The notes under the pieces were generated by a model, which was given only the letters and a program-made list of their open reading frames with translations, had not been told where the DNA came from and did no database searches. A program made the position numbers and the translations under genes. From Brevibacterium picturae (lineage in GTDB: Bacteria; Actinomycetota; Actinomycetes; Actinomycetales; Brevibacteriaceae): a DNA stretch of 64,000 bases. Positions 34,480-43,075 of this stretch are shown piece after piece (the stretch's first letter is position 1; every line of letters begins with the position of its first letter). The stretch is from NCBI RefSeq assembly GCF_900105045.1, contig NZ_LT629739.1, positions 2,976,001 through 3,040,000 of the forward strand, written 5' to 3'.

Positions 34480-36029
34480 CGAAGTCTCCTCATCCGTCCC
34501 AGCACGCCGCGTCTCAGCAGTCCGCGAGTCGGTGGTGATCGCAGCGCGGTCCCCTCGACCCTCCACGACGAGAGCAGGTGATTGGCCGCCATGTATCCGG
34601 TCGTCGCGGCGCGTTCCATCAGTGCCACAGGGAGATTGCAGCGCACATAGTCACCGGCGACGACCAGCCCCGGAATCGGGGTGGCGGCTTCGGGCCGCTC
34701 ATCCCACGGGCGGGTGTCCGTCAATGCGCAGTCTGCCTCGATGAGCAGCTCCTGGTCCACGATGGGCAGATGGGTGGTTTCGGGGTAGACCTGATGCAAG
34801 TCCGAGAGCAGACGGGCCACGATGCTCGCCCTGTCCTGCTCTGAAGGATCGCCGTCGATGTCGAGGGCATAGGCGTGGAGTTCCAGGACCGAACCGTTGT
34901 GGGATTGCGCCCATTGACTGGCCCCGTCCTCGAAGCGTTCGAGCACCGAGACATTGTCGAGGACGTCGTATCCGCTGGTGCCCAGGAACGCCGGCCGATG
35001 GTCAGCCACGGGTGCACCGAGCCAGAGACGAAGCACCGCGAAGGCGGGAGCGTTGGTCAGCGAGTCGATGTTCTCAAGCCACCGTTGTGCGGCTGGAGCG
35101 GCGCGCACGATCGAGTCGCGGCTGCCCCTCAGCAGCTCGCGGGCTCGCGCGGGATCGGCGGCGAGGACGACAGCATCGCTTTGGACATCATGGCCGCCGG
35201 CCGACACCGTCCAGCCCGAGGACGTGGATTCAAGCGAGGTCACCATCTCACCGGTGTGGATCTGCACCCCCAGTTCGGTGAGATAGTCGGCCAGAGGAGC
35301 CCAGAGAGCAGTGTCGTAGTCATCGACCGGGACGTCGAAGAGCAGCCCCTCTGCCGATCCGGCGAAGTAGGTGTGGAACATGGCGATGAGCTCACCGGCG
35401 GAGAAATCTTGCGGATCGGCGAAGAAGGAGCGTGCGAACACCTCAAGAGCCAGATGGCGGGCTTCGTCGGGGAAGCGCAGCCGGTCGAGGAAGTCGGCGG
35501 CGGACTCACCATCGTAACGTCGATAGCTCGCGGGAAACTCGACGTCGATGAGTTCAACCGCAGCCGGGATGTCGACATCGAGGAGCCGGCGGAGGGGAAA
35601 CGTCGGACTCTGCCAGACGAACCCGAGGAGATTGAACGGTGGAGTCCGGGGGATCGAGGCGAAGGTGTCCGTGGAGCCTCGGCGATGGCGGAGGGGGTAG
35701 TCGTCGACGGGCTGCAGGCGGTGAAGCTCGGGATCTGCCCGACTGAGCAGATCGCGAAGGTTGTAGTACTGCCGAAAGAATGCGTGGAATCCTCGGCTCA
35801 TGGTCCGATCGGCCGCGACCGGCCACGCGGCCACGCGCCCGCCGAGGTGGTTGTTCTTCTCGACCACCGTGACCTTGACGCCGTGTTCGGCAAGGATCGT
35901 TGCCGCGGCGAGTCCTGCGATGCCTCCGCCGATGACGGTGGCCTGTTTGGGTCGCAGCGGGCGGGGCCGTCCCTGCGGGGCCGGGATGGTCTCAGCGAAG
36001 CGATCTCTCGGTCGTGATCCGGGTGTCAT
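34476..36029 (-). CDS. crtU: Beta-carotene desaturase/methyltransferase (isorenieratene synthase)
   Basis: Start at MTPGSRPRDRFAE (first base 36029), which overlaps the crtYd stop (ATGA). The 517-residue FAD protein has VIGGGIAGLAAATILAEHG and VEKNNHLGGRVAAW near the N-terminus, then RGFHAFFRQYYNLRDLL, a CrtU-type feature. It is a CrtI-superfamily member, but its place beside crtYc/crtYd and its motifs indicate the enzyme that converts the beta-ionone rings of beta-carotene to aromatic rings, giving isorenieratene, as in B. linens. Confidence 0.9.
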   Translation of the reverse strand: MTPGSRPRDRFAETIPAPQGRPRPLRPKQATVIGGGIAGLAAATILAEHGVKVTVVEKNNHLGGRVAAWPVAADRTMSRGFHAFFRQYYNLRDLLSRADPELHRLQPVDDYPLRHRRGSTDTFASIPRTPPFNLLGFVWQSPTFPLRRLLDVDIPAAVELIDVEFPASYRRYDGESAADFLDRLRFPDEARHLALEVFARSFFADPQDFSAGELIAMFHTYFAGSAEGLLFDVPVDDYDTALWAPLADYLTELGVQIHTGEMVTSLESTSSGWTVSAGGHDVQSDAVVLAADPARARELLRGSRDSIVRAAPAAQRWLENIDSLTNAPAFAVLRLWLGAPVADHRPAFLGTSGYDVLDNVSVLERFEDGASQWAQSHNGSVLELHAYALDIDGDPSEQDRASIVARLLSDLHQVYPETTHLPIVDQELLIEADCALTDTRPWDERPEAATPIPGLVVAGDYVRCNLPVALMERAATTGYMAANHLLSSWRVEGTALRSPPTRGLLRRGVLGRMRRLR

Positions 36030-36349
36030 TCTGTGCCCTTCTTCGAACGATTGAGCTGCCATTGCCACAGCATGAGAACCGCGGTGATCATGGCGAATCC
36101 GAATCCGAAGTCTTCGATCGGGATGTCCCAGGGGAAACGCAGATTCAGGAACTCGGACGGGTTGTAGATGACGATGGGGTCGCTCAGTTTGGTCAGCCAT
36201 CCGTCGACCAGGCATTGGAATCCCAGGCAGATGGCGAGCGCAGCCCAGTATTTCGACCGTCGGAAGATTCCGCTGCGAAAGACGAAGAACTCGAGCCCGA
36301 TGACGACCAGCATTCCGACTATCGTCATCAGCGTGTATTCAGGCACCAT
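36026..36349 (-). CDS. crtYd: Lycopene beta-cyclase subunit
   Basis: The start at MVPEYTLMTIVGM (first base 36349) follows GGGAGG and overlaps the crtYc end by 11 bases. The 107-residue product has three membrane segments and the paired-subunit motif FPWDIPIEDFGFGFAMI. With CrtYc it forms the heterodimeric lycopene cyclase known from Brevibacterium and other actinobacteria, which closes both ends of lycopene to beta-carotene. Confidence 0.92.
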   Translation of the reverse strand: MVPEYTLMTIVGMLVVIGLEFFVFRSGIFRRSKYWAALAICLGFQCLVDGWLTKLSDPIVIYNPSEFLNLRFPWDIPIEDFGFGFAMITAVLMLWQWQLNRSKKGTE

Positions 36350-36692
36350 CGTTGCCTCCCCTTCTGTTCTTGGCCTTCTTCGTGAAGAAGTTGAGCACGG
36401 TGCCCACAGCTTCGTAGCTGAGCAGGGCGCAGATGGGGATGACGATGAAGAAGACGATCTCTTCCAACGGAAGGTCGCCGAGGTGGACGCCGGTGACGTA
36501 CTTCGGGTTGTAGGTCCAGTGATCTCGGGAAATGGCGACAATGTCCCAGAGCGAGAAGATGAGGACGATCGGAACAAGAGATCCGATCAGCACCTTCCAG
36601 CGGCGATAGACCCGGGCAGAGAACAGCAGCTCCAGCGGAAGCGTGATCAACAGGCACGCGCCCATCAGCAGCAGGTATTCGAATGAGCTCAT
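36339..36692 (-). CDS. crtYc: Lycopene beta-cyclase subunit
   Basis: 117 residues with three membrane segments and the motif HLGDLPLEEIVFFIVIP, the partner of the IPIEDFGF motif in CrtYd. Neither half is expected to be active alone. Its ATG overlaps the P450 stop (ATGA). Confidence 0.92.
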   Translation of the reverse strand: MSSFEYLLLMGACLLITLPLELLFSARVYRRWKVLIGSLVPIVLIFSLWDIVAISRDHWTYNPKYVTGVHLGDLPLEEIVFFIVIPICALLSYEAVGTVLNFFTKKAKNRRGGNDGA

Positions 36693-37918
36693 GTCGTCTT
36701 TCTCGTGGTCGCAGGACGTGACCTCGTCATCAGGCTCAGGTCCAAGCCGCGCAGGCGATATCCTTCGATGACGTTGTCCCAGCTGATCGAAGGCTCACGG
36801 AGAATGCGCGGTCGAGCGGCCAGGAGCCTGTGCAGGAGGGCATCGGTCTCGTAGAGGGCCAACGGCTGGCCGGGGCATTTGTGCGCGCCATCGCTGAAGG
36901 CCAATCCCGTCGTCGGCGTCCCCTGTCCCAGCTCGCGTCCGGGGCAGATCGAGTTCGGGTCTGTTCCCATCACATGTGGATCGGTGTTGGTCTGCCTCAC
37001 GCACACGTCGATCAGGTCGCCTTCGGAGATGGTGTGCTCACGTCCCTCGTCTGTGATGGTGATATCGCTGTGTGCCCGCCGGTAGAGATGGCCGACCACA
37101 GGGTCGAGACGAATGATCTCCTCCAGCATCCTCAGCCTGGTCGACTGTGGGGCCGCAGCATACTCATGCCCCAATTCGGGATTCGTCAGCAGGTGCCAAC
37201 ACGCCATTGAAATGAATTCGCGCGTGGTGACCATGCCTGCGGTGCCGTAGGTCACGCATTCGACCAGGATGTCCGCGGTGTTGTAGCCGGAGGCCAGCAG
37301 ATGAGACAGAACATCGTCGCGACGCTGTCTGCTGCGGGCCCGAATCGCCGGTCGAACATCGTTGCTGTAGAACTGTGCGATCGGGACGAGGCCGTTGACT
37401 GCGGCCTGGATCCACTGTCGACGTGTGCGTCCCATCGAGGGAGCGGAGAGATCGACAGGGGGCTGCCTGAAGAACCCGACGAGACGTTTGGCCATGGCGT
37501 CGGTGGGTGATTCGGTCAACCCCACCACCTCAGCGGTGACGGCGACCGAATAATGCAGAGCCACCTCGTCGAGGCGGCATCTGCCCTCTGCAAGGGCGGT
37601 GTCGACGAGGGCCTGAGCACGGTCATTGATGAAGTCTCCGTACTTCGCAGTGACCACAGCGGGGGCGAAGAACCGAGCGACCTCTCTGCGTTGCGCATCG
37701 TGATCGTCACCATCGGAGATCAGGATCGGATGATGGCGAAAATAGCCCCGTGGAATCTTCTCGGCGGTGAATCCGGCCTGCGTGGTCTGATGGCGTGCAC
37801 GCAGCACCTGTCGAGCCGCTTCGAATGACCGGATTCTCCACATGTTTCGGTCATAGTCGATTCGGGGCCCACGATTCTCATCGTCGCGGACGGCTTTGCG
37901 CTTGGGCGTCGAGTTCAT
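36689..37918 (-). CDS. Cytochrome P450, probable carotenoid ring hydroxylase
   Basis: Start at MNSTPKRKAV (first base 37918), overlapping the crtE stop (ATGA). The 409-residue product has the ExxR pair (Glu267, Arg270) and the heme loop FSDGAHKCPGQPL with Cys348 as ligand. The I-helix reads GTAGMVTTR (about 226-233), so the acid usual in AGx(D/E)T(T/S) is a valine. In B. linens a P450 in this position is linked to hydroxylation of isorenieratene to 3-hydroxy and 3,3'-dihydroxy forms, the likely role here. No ferredoxin gene is nearby. Confidence 0.85.
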   Translation of the reverse strand: MNSTPKRKAVRDDENRGPRIDYDRNMWRIRSFEAARQVLRARHQTTQAGFTAEKIPRGYFRHHPILISDGDDHDAQRREVARFFAPAVVTAKYGDFINDRAQALVDTALAEGRCRLDEVALHYSVAVTAEVVGLTESPTDAMAKRLVGFFRQPPVDLSAPSMGRTRRQWIQAAVNGLVPIAQFYSNDVRPAIRARSRQRRDDVLSHLLASGYNTADILVECVTYGTAGMVTTREFISMACWHLLTNPELGHEYAAAPQSTRLRMLEEIIRLDPVVGHLYRRAHSDITITDEGREHTISEGDLIDVCVRQTNTDPHVMGTDPNSICPGRELGQGTPTTGLAFSDGAHKCPGQPLALYETDALLHRLLAARPRILREPSISWDNVIEGYRLRGLDLSLMTRSRPATTRKTT

Positions 37919-38979
37919 GCGGTGCGGCTGTTGCACTCGGAGGTCAGCTCGATGAGCTGATTGCTCAAGGCGGTCGGCAGAGCCGCCTCGCGGATGAGTC
38001 GGTACAGGTCATCACAGCGATCGGAGATGATGGATTCGACGAACACGAGCGCTCCTGATTCCTCGATGACCTGCCGCAGCCGATGACCATCGGCGGTGCT
38101 CAGCATCCTATCCCCGAACAGGCTGCGGACGGCGACCCAGGAAGGATCAGAGCGGGCGAAGGCGATCAGAAGAGTTTCCTTGCCTTCACGGAGATCGCTG
38201 ATCGTGGATTTTCCTATCGTGCGTTCATCGCCGAAGAGTCCGAGGACGTCGTCGCGCAACTGGTAGATGACCCCGATCTGTCGAGCAATGACGGTCAATT
38301 CGTCGATGAGTCCGGTGTCGGCGCCGGCGAGAACGGCTGCGATGAGCAGGGGAGCCTGAAACGAGTACACTGCGGTCTTCTGGCCGGCCATCGCAAGGAC
38401 GTCCTGAGATCGCGCTTCTTCCAGATGCAGGCTCAGCCACACGTCGGAGTGTTCTCCTGCGGCGCTTTCGAACAGCGTGTCATCGAAGATGTCGAGGATG
38501 GCCCGGCGTTTGGCGTCGTCGACGTCGAGTCGGGCGAGCAGAGAATGGGCGAGGGTGAGCATGAGGTCACCGCCCAGAAGCGCTGTTGCGTCTCCCCAGG
38601 CTTGAGCCTCGCGCCGGGCGGCACCGCGCAGCACCGCCTCGGCGGCGAATTCCCCGGAGATATTCGCCTCACCGCGACGGATGGTGTCGTTGTCGATGAC
38701 GTCGTCGTGGATGACGAGTGCGATGTGCAGCAGCTGCATGGCACATGCCGCATCGACGGCGGCACGCTCGTCACGGCCGCCCAGGCCGCGATGTGCGTCC
38801 ATGAGTAGTCGCGGCCGGATCAACTTACCACCGGTGGCCATGCGGGTCAGCGATTCCCAGAGTTGCCTGTACTGTGTGGAGGCGGCGCGTGAGCGGTGTC
38901 TGCCGTCCCTGAGTACCTGCGCGAGTCTGTCCTGGAACGAGAATGCGATGTCATCGAGTGGGGTGATGGAGTCAGTCAT
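37915..38979 (-). CDS. crtE: Geranylgeranyl diphosphate synthase
   Basis: Start at MTDSITPLDD (first base 38979), which overlaps the idi end by 8 bases. The 354-residue polyprenyl synthetase has the first aspartate-rich motif HDDVIDND and the second QLRDDVLGLFGD, plus GGKLIRPRLL near residue 50. It condenses isopentenyl units to GGPP, the substrate of CrtB. Farnesylgeranyl or longer products cannot be excluded from sequence. Confidence 0.93.
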   Translation of the reverse strand: MTDSITPLDDIAFSFQDRLAQVLRDGRHRSRAASTQYRQLWESLTRMATGGKLIRPRLLMDAHRGLGGRDERAAVDAACAMQLLHIALVIHDDVIDNDTIRRGEANISGEFAAEAVLRGAARREAQAWGDATALLGGDLMLTLAHSLLARLDVDDAKRRAILDIFDDTLFESAAGEHSDVWLSLHLEEARSQDVLAMAGQKTAVYSFQAPLLIAAVLAGADTGLIDELTVIARQIGVIYQLRDDVLGLFGDERTIGKSTISDLREGKETLLIAFARSDPSWVAVRSLFGDRMLSTADGHRLRQVIEESGALVFVESIISDRCDDLYRLIREAALPTALSNQLIELTSECNSRTA

Positions 38980-39520
38980 TGAGTCCCGCCTCGGCAATGT
39001 GCTCTGCGAGATGGGGTGCGAGTTCCGGGAAGTGTTCGACCATCCATGGGCTGAATGCCCAGGGTGCCGAGTCGATCGCCGAGGTCAGCTCTGCCGCCGT
39101 CGTCCACTGGGTCTGGGCCACCTCGGCGGGATTCGGCGTCAGCGACGATGTGGCACGGGCGATGAAGACGGGGCAGTGTTCGTTCTCTTCGATTCCGGAG
39201 GCATCTCGCGCGACGTAGGCGAAGTCGGGGATGGCGCAGGTGATGTGATCAACGCTCAGTCCGAGCTCGAATGCCGCGCGGCGACGGACGGCGTCCTCGA
39301 GTGTTTCGCCGGGAGCGGGGTGTCCGCAGAAGGAATTCGTCCATACTCCCGGCCAGGTCCGCTTCTCAAGTGCGCGTCGTGTGACGAGAAGGCGACCACG
39401 TTCATCGACGACATGGCAGGAGAATGCCAGGTGTCGTGGAGTGGACAGGCCATGGACGTCGGCCTTGTCCTGCACACCGATGGGGTCTCCGGTGTGGTCG
39501 ACGAGAACAACCATTTCCAC
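38972..39520 (-). CDS. idi: Isopentenyl-diphosphate delta-isomerase, type I
   Basis: 182 residues, Nudix fold. The active-site region TNSFCGHPAPGET contains the catalytic Cys (65), and RHLAFSCHVVD and WAFSPWMVEH match the family. It interconverts IPP and DMAPP, the first supply step for CrtE. Start is GTG 39520 or ATG 39514; neither has a strong ribosome-binding site. First gene of the minus-strand carotenoid operon, divergent from the MarR gene. Confidence 0.93.
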   Translation of the reverse strand: MEMVVLVDHTGDPIGVQDKADVHGLSTPRHLAFSCHVVDERGRLLVTRRALEKRTWPGVWTNSFCGHPAPGETLEDAVRRRAAFELGLSVDHITCAIPDFAYVARDASGIEENEHCPVFIARATSSLTPNPAEVAQTQWTTAAELTSAIDSAPWAFSPWMVEHFPELAPHLAEHIAEAGLND

Positions 39521-39536
39521 TGTTCGAACCCACTTT

Positions 39537-39551
39537 CGTTAGCCAGGCGAG
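39537..39551. promoter_or_regulatory. Candidate CrtR-type operator, site C, between idi and the MarR gene
   Basis: CGTTAGCCAGGCGAG matches the minus-strand form of site A (CGTTAGCCTGGCTAG) at 13 of 15 bases. It lies about 17 bases before the idi start, in a 67-base divergent gap. On the minus strand TATGCT and TAGATT just upstream could be the idi -10 element. Confidence 0.5.
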
Positions 39552-39587
39552 AGGTTTAATCTAGCATAGCAACGGTAGGCTGTCATC

Positions 39588-40142
39588 GTGTCGAGCACAG
39601 AGCGAAGAATCCCCATGGATTTGGAATTGAATTATTTTTCGAACGGTCCCGAGTTCTCCGATCGTTCTCAGCTGACGCAGCCCGAAATAACGCAGTGCAT
39701 GTCCGTCATGGAGGCGCTGCGAAACTGGCGGGAAGCCGATCGGGCGCTGTCAGAGGCGTCCAGGAGGTACATGCGCCTCAATGAGAGTGACATGCGCGCC
39801 ATCCGGATGCTTATGCAAGCGCAGAAGCAGGGGCGGGTGGTCACGCCGAAGGATATTGCCCATGAGGTCGGAATCTCCAGTGCCTCGACGACGAAGCTCA
39901 TCGACCGGCTGGTCGTGGCCGGGCATCTGATTCGCGCTCCGCACCCCAAGGATCAGCGGACGATCTGCATCGATGTGACTCCACAGACAGCCCAAGCGGC
40001 ACGGGAGACGGTCGGTCGCCAACACGCGCGCCGCTTTGCAGCCGCTGCCGCCTTGAGCAGCGACGAGCGCGACGTCGTCGTCCGATTTCTCACAGCCTTG
40101 GCTGAAGCCGACGAACCGCAGGGAGATTTGGCCGCGCAGTGA
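39588..40142 (+). CDS. crtR: MarR-family regulator of carotenoid genes (CrtR-like)
   Basis: 184 residues from GTG 39588; ATG 39615 (MDLELNYFS) is also possible. The winged helix includes KDIAHEVGISSASTTKLIDRLVVAGHL, with wing RAPHPKDQRTICIDVTP. It is divergent from idi-crtE, as crtR is from crtE in C. glutamicum, where the repressor responds to GGPP; this supports the name. A -10-like TAGGCT lies 6 bases before the GTG, suggesting a leaderless transcript. Paralogue of the protein at 26747-27289. Confidence 0.82.
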   Translation: MSSTERRIPMDLELNYFSNGPEFSDRSQLTQPEITQCMSVMEALRNWREADRALSEASRRYMRLNESDMRAIRMLMQAQKQGRVVTPKDIAHEVGISSASTTKLIDRLVVAGHLIRAPHPKDQRTICIDVTPQTAQAARETVGRQHARRFAAAAALSSDERDVVVRFLTALAEADEPQGDLAAQ

Positions 40143-40326
40143 CCTCGGCGGACGCTTGGTGAGATACTGCGGGTAGTCACTTGTTCGAATGAGGAGGTGA
40201 GCCACCGTCGCGGCCGGCCGCTGGACAAGAGCCTGTCAGGCAGTCGCCCAGGGGAGGTTGAGCGCAATAGGCACCTCCTGCTTTCAGCTTCCTCGCACTG
40301 CCTCTGGGAAGGAAGTGTCGATGCCT

Positions 40327-41784
40327 TTATCGGTGCCAGCCTGCACCGGCGTCTGAGTCCGCGGTGCTGTCATCGTCATCGTCATTGTCGTTGAATCCGA
40401 TGAGTTCATAGCCCATCTGCGCAAGTTCTTCGTCTTCGGATCCTGGGGGAGTGTCACCGTCGATGGGGCGTCCTGCGGTTTCGTTGAAGAAGTGGATTCC
40501 GATGAGGCCGATGATTCCGGCACCGACGAGGTAGACGGCGGGGAACAGGTCGAACCCGGTGGTCTGAATGACGAAGGTGTTCACCGCGGCCGTGGTTCCG
40601 CCGAAGATCGCGGTGGAGATGTTGTAGCCGATGGCGAAGCCGGAGAACCGCACCTGGGTGGGGAAGATCGCCGGCAGCGTCGCGGAGACGCACGACTGCA
40701 TCATCACCTGGAGGAGAGCGATGATGCCGAGTCCCAGGAACTGGAGGAAGCGCCCTTCGGCATGCATGAGCATGAACGCCGGGACGGAGAGGACGATGAA
40801 TCCGATCGCCGAGGTGTAGAGCACCGGTTTGCGCCCGATGGAGTCGGTCAGCCGACCCAGGGGACTGACGACGACGATCATCGCCGCCAGCAGTCCGACG
40901 AGCATGAAATTGCTCGTGACTTCGGAGTGGCCGAGGATGCCGCTGAGGTAGGTCGGCATGTACGTCAGGACCATGTACTGGCCGATGTTGAGCAGCACGA
41001 CGAAGGCCATGAGCATGACGATCTGTTTCTTGTACCCGGTGAAGAGGTCCCGGAACGGCTTCCGGTTCGCCTGCTGCTTCGAGGTGGTCTGTGAGAATGC
41101 CTCCGGCTCATCGAGCTTCATCCGCAGCCAGAGGGCGATGGCGCCGAGGGGGAGAGTCAGCAGGAACGGCAGTCGCCACCAGCCGGCCTCCATGCCGTCG
41201 GAGCCGACGACAACGAGGAGGATGGTGCAGACCAATGCCGCCGAGGCTGTGCCCGCCAGCGTGCCCATTTCGAGGAAGGACCCGCAGAAGCCTCTCCGCT
41301 TATCGGGTGCCGACTCTGCCATGTAGACGGCGGCACCGCCGTACTCGCCGCCGGTGGAGAACCCTTGGACCATGCGGCACAGCAGGAGCAGGATCGGCGC
41401 GAATGCCCCGAGGGTGGCATAGCTGGGCAGGATGCCGATGAGTGTGGTCGGAACCGTCATCATGATGATGGTCAGGACCATCACGTGCTGACGGCCCACC
41501 TTGTCTCCCAGGGGGCCGAGGATGAGACCGCCCAGCGGCCGGAAGACGAACGACAGGGCAAGGGTGGCGAAGGTGAGGGCAACACCCCATTCGCCGGGGA
41601 AGAAGGTGCTGGCGATGTAGACCGACACGTACGAGTAGACGCCGTAGTCGAACCATTCGACCGCGTTGCCGAGTGCCGAACCGCCGATCGCCCGTTTGAG
41701 AGTCCGCTTCTGGCCGGGTGGCATCTTACTCATATCGATGCCGTCGGGGGTGGGGATCTTCTCATCACTCGACGAACTGCTCAT
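40327..41784 (-). CDS. MHS-type MFS transporter (ProP/ShiA-like)
   Basis: 485 residues, 12 segments. The MHS branch is shown by GNAVEWFDYGVYSYVSVYIA at the N-terminus, GPLGDKVGRQ and GFSTGGEYGGAAVYMAE. Members import metabolites such as proline, betaine, shikimate or dicarboxylates with protons; the substrate here cannot be told. An acidic tail (GFNDNDDDDDSTADSDAGAG) ends the protein. ATG is preceded by GAGAGAGAGGAA. Confidence 0.9.
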   Translation of the reverse strand: MSSSSSDEKIPTPDGIDMSKMPPGQKRTLKRAIGGSALGNAVEWFDYGVYSYVSVYIASTFFPGEWGVALTFATLALSFVFRPLGGLILGPLGDKVGRQHVMVLTIIMMTVPTTLIGILPSYATLGAFAPILLLLCRMVQGFSTGGEYGGAAVYMAESAPDKRRGFCGSFLEMGTLAGTASAALVCTILLVVVGSDGMEAGWWRLPFLLTLPLGAIALWLRMKLDEPEAFSQTTSKQQANRKPFRDLFTGYKKQIVMLMAFVVLLNIGQYMVLTYMPTYLSGILGHSEVTSNFMLVGLLAAMIVVVSPLGRLTDSIGRKPVLYTSAIGFIVLSVPAFMLMHAEGRFLQFLGLGIIALLQVMMQSCVSATLPAIFPTQVRFSGFAIGYNISTAIFGGTTAAVNTFVIQTTGFDLFPAVYLVGAGIIGLIGIHFFNETAGRPIDGDTPPGSEDEELAQMGYELIGFNDNDDDDDSTADSDAGAGWHR

Positions 41785-41829
41785 TCCATTCCTCTCTCTC
41801 GTTGTGCGAGGCAGGCATCGTTGGGTCCT

Positions 41830-41964
41830 TCAGGTGTCTGACCCTGCTCTGCCGGTGTAGTGGAAGACGAACCCGCTGCGGGGCAGGGCCGGGAACTGGT
41901 TGAGCGGAATGGACAGGTCCTGCGTGGGCACGTCGAGTCCGCTGCTGGCCAGCTCCTGGGTATC
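41830..41964 (-). pseudogene. Possible C-terminal gene remnant between ku and the MHS transporter
   Basis: Between stops lies a 44-codon frame with protein-like composition (LASSGLDVPTQDLSIPLNQF, then ALPRSGFVFHYTGRAG) and no start codon. It could be the remaining C-terminus of an enzyme gene that once preceded the transporter. I do not recognise the family. Confidence 0.3.
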
Positions 41965-41977
41965 TCATAGCCGCGCG

Positions 41978-42901
41978 CTAACCAGTCTTCTTCTTCCCTG
42001 AATTCGAAGACGACGACTTCCCCGACGACTTCTTAGCACCGGATTTGCCCGAACTCTTCTTCGCCCCGGATGTGCTCGAGCCCTTCTTGGATGAGGCTGA
42101 GCCCTTCTTCGAGGAGCGGGAACTGTCGACGGATTTCTGCAGAGCCTCCATCAGGTCGATGACGTCGCCGCCTGGCTCTTCGTCCTCTTCTTCATCGCCG
42201 AAGGCCTTCTCCAGGTCGAGGCTCTCGCCCTTGTCGATCTTCGCATCGATGAGTTTGCGCAGTTCTTCCTGGTAATCGTCGTTGAACTCCTCTGGTGTGA
42301 AGTCCTCCGAGTACGATTCGACGAGTTTGGCCGACATGTCCAGTTCCTTTTTGGAGATCTTCGCCTGGGAGTCCACGCCCTTGAAGTCGACGTCGCGGAT
42401 CTCATCGGCCCACCGCAAGGTCTGGATCATGAGCACCTTTCCGCATACCCGCAGGGTTGCCAGTCGTGTGCGGGTGCGCAGAGTGATCGTGACAATGGCC
42501 GTGCGGTCGGTGTCTTCGAGGGTCTGGCGCAGAAGCAGATAGGACTTCGGGGTCTTCGACGTCGGCTCGAGGAAGTACGACTTCTCCAACATGATTGGGT
42601 CGATCTGATCATTGGGCACGAACTGGAGGACCTCGAGGTCGTCATTCTCATCAGCGGGCAGGGCCTCGAAGTCGTCCTTCGTGAGGATCACCCGATTCTC
42701 GCCATCGTCGTAGGCCTTGACCATGTCGTCAGACTCGACGACCTTCCCGCACTCCTGACAACGGTGCTGGTTGCGGATGCGGCCGCCGTCTTTCTCATGC
42801 ACCTGGTGCATATTGACGTCGTGGCTTTCGGTGGCCGAGTACAGCTTCACCGGCACGTTGACGAGGCCAAACGCAATCGATCCGGTCCAAATCGCTCTCA
42901 T
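41978..42901 (-). CDS. ku: Ku DNA end-binding protein
   Basis: 307 residues, beginning MRAIWTGSIAFGLVNVPVKLYS, the prokaryotic Ku start, and including HQVHEKDGGRIRNQHRCQECGK. The homodimer rings DNA ends and recruits LigD in non-homologous end joining. The last about 50 residues are a Lys/Ser/Gly tail with repeats such as GAKKSSGKS, a DNA-binding extension seen in some actinobacterial Ku proteins. ligD is divergent on the other side of a 174-base gap. Confidence 0.95.
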   Translation of the reverse strand: MRAIWTGSIAFGLVNVPVKLYSATESHDVNMHQVHEKDGGRIRNQHRCQECGKVVESDDMVKAYDDGENRVILTKDDFEALPADENDDLEVLQFVPNDQIDPIMLEKSYFLEPTSKTPKSYLLLRQTLEDTDRTAIVTITLRTRTRLATLRVCGKVLMIQTLRWADEIRDVDFKGVDSQAKISKKELDMSAKLVESYSEDFTPEEFNDDYQEELRKLIDAKIDKGESLDLEKAFGDEEEDEEPGGDVIDLMEALQKSVDSSRSSKKGSASSKKGSSTSGAKKSSGKSGAKKSSGKSSSSNSGKKKTG

Positions 42902-43075
42902 TCCTCCATTGAAACCCAGTCTCAGAACCTTGGCTACCCCCGTTGGAGACGGTCCGACCTGCAGGCCCGCCCGACCTGGAAGGCCCCCGCCGAGGTGGTT
43001 GTGCCGTTGCCCGCGTCCGTGCCCCCTCGTGCAGTCCGTTGCAAGCGAGTAGCGTACACACCACAGGGGGTGTCC

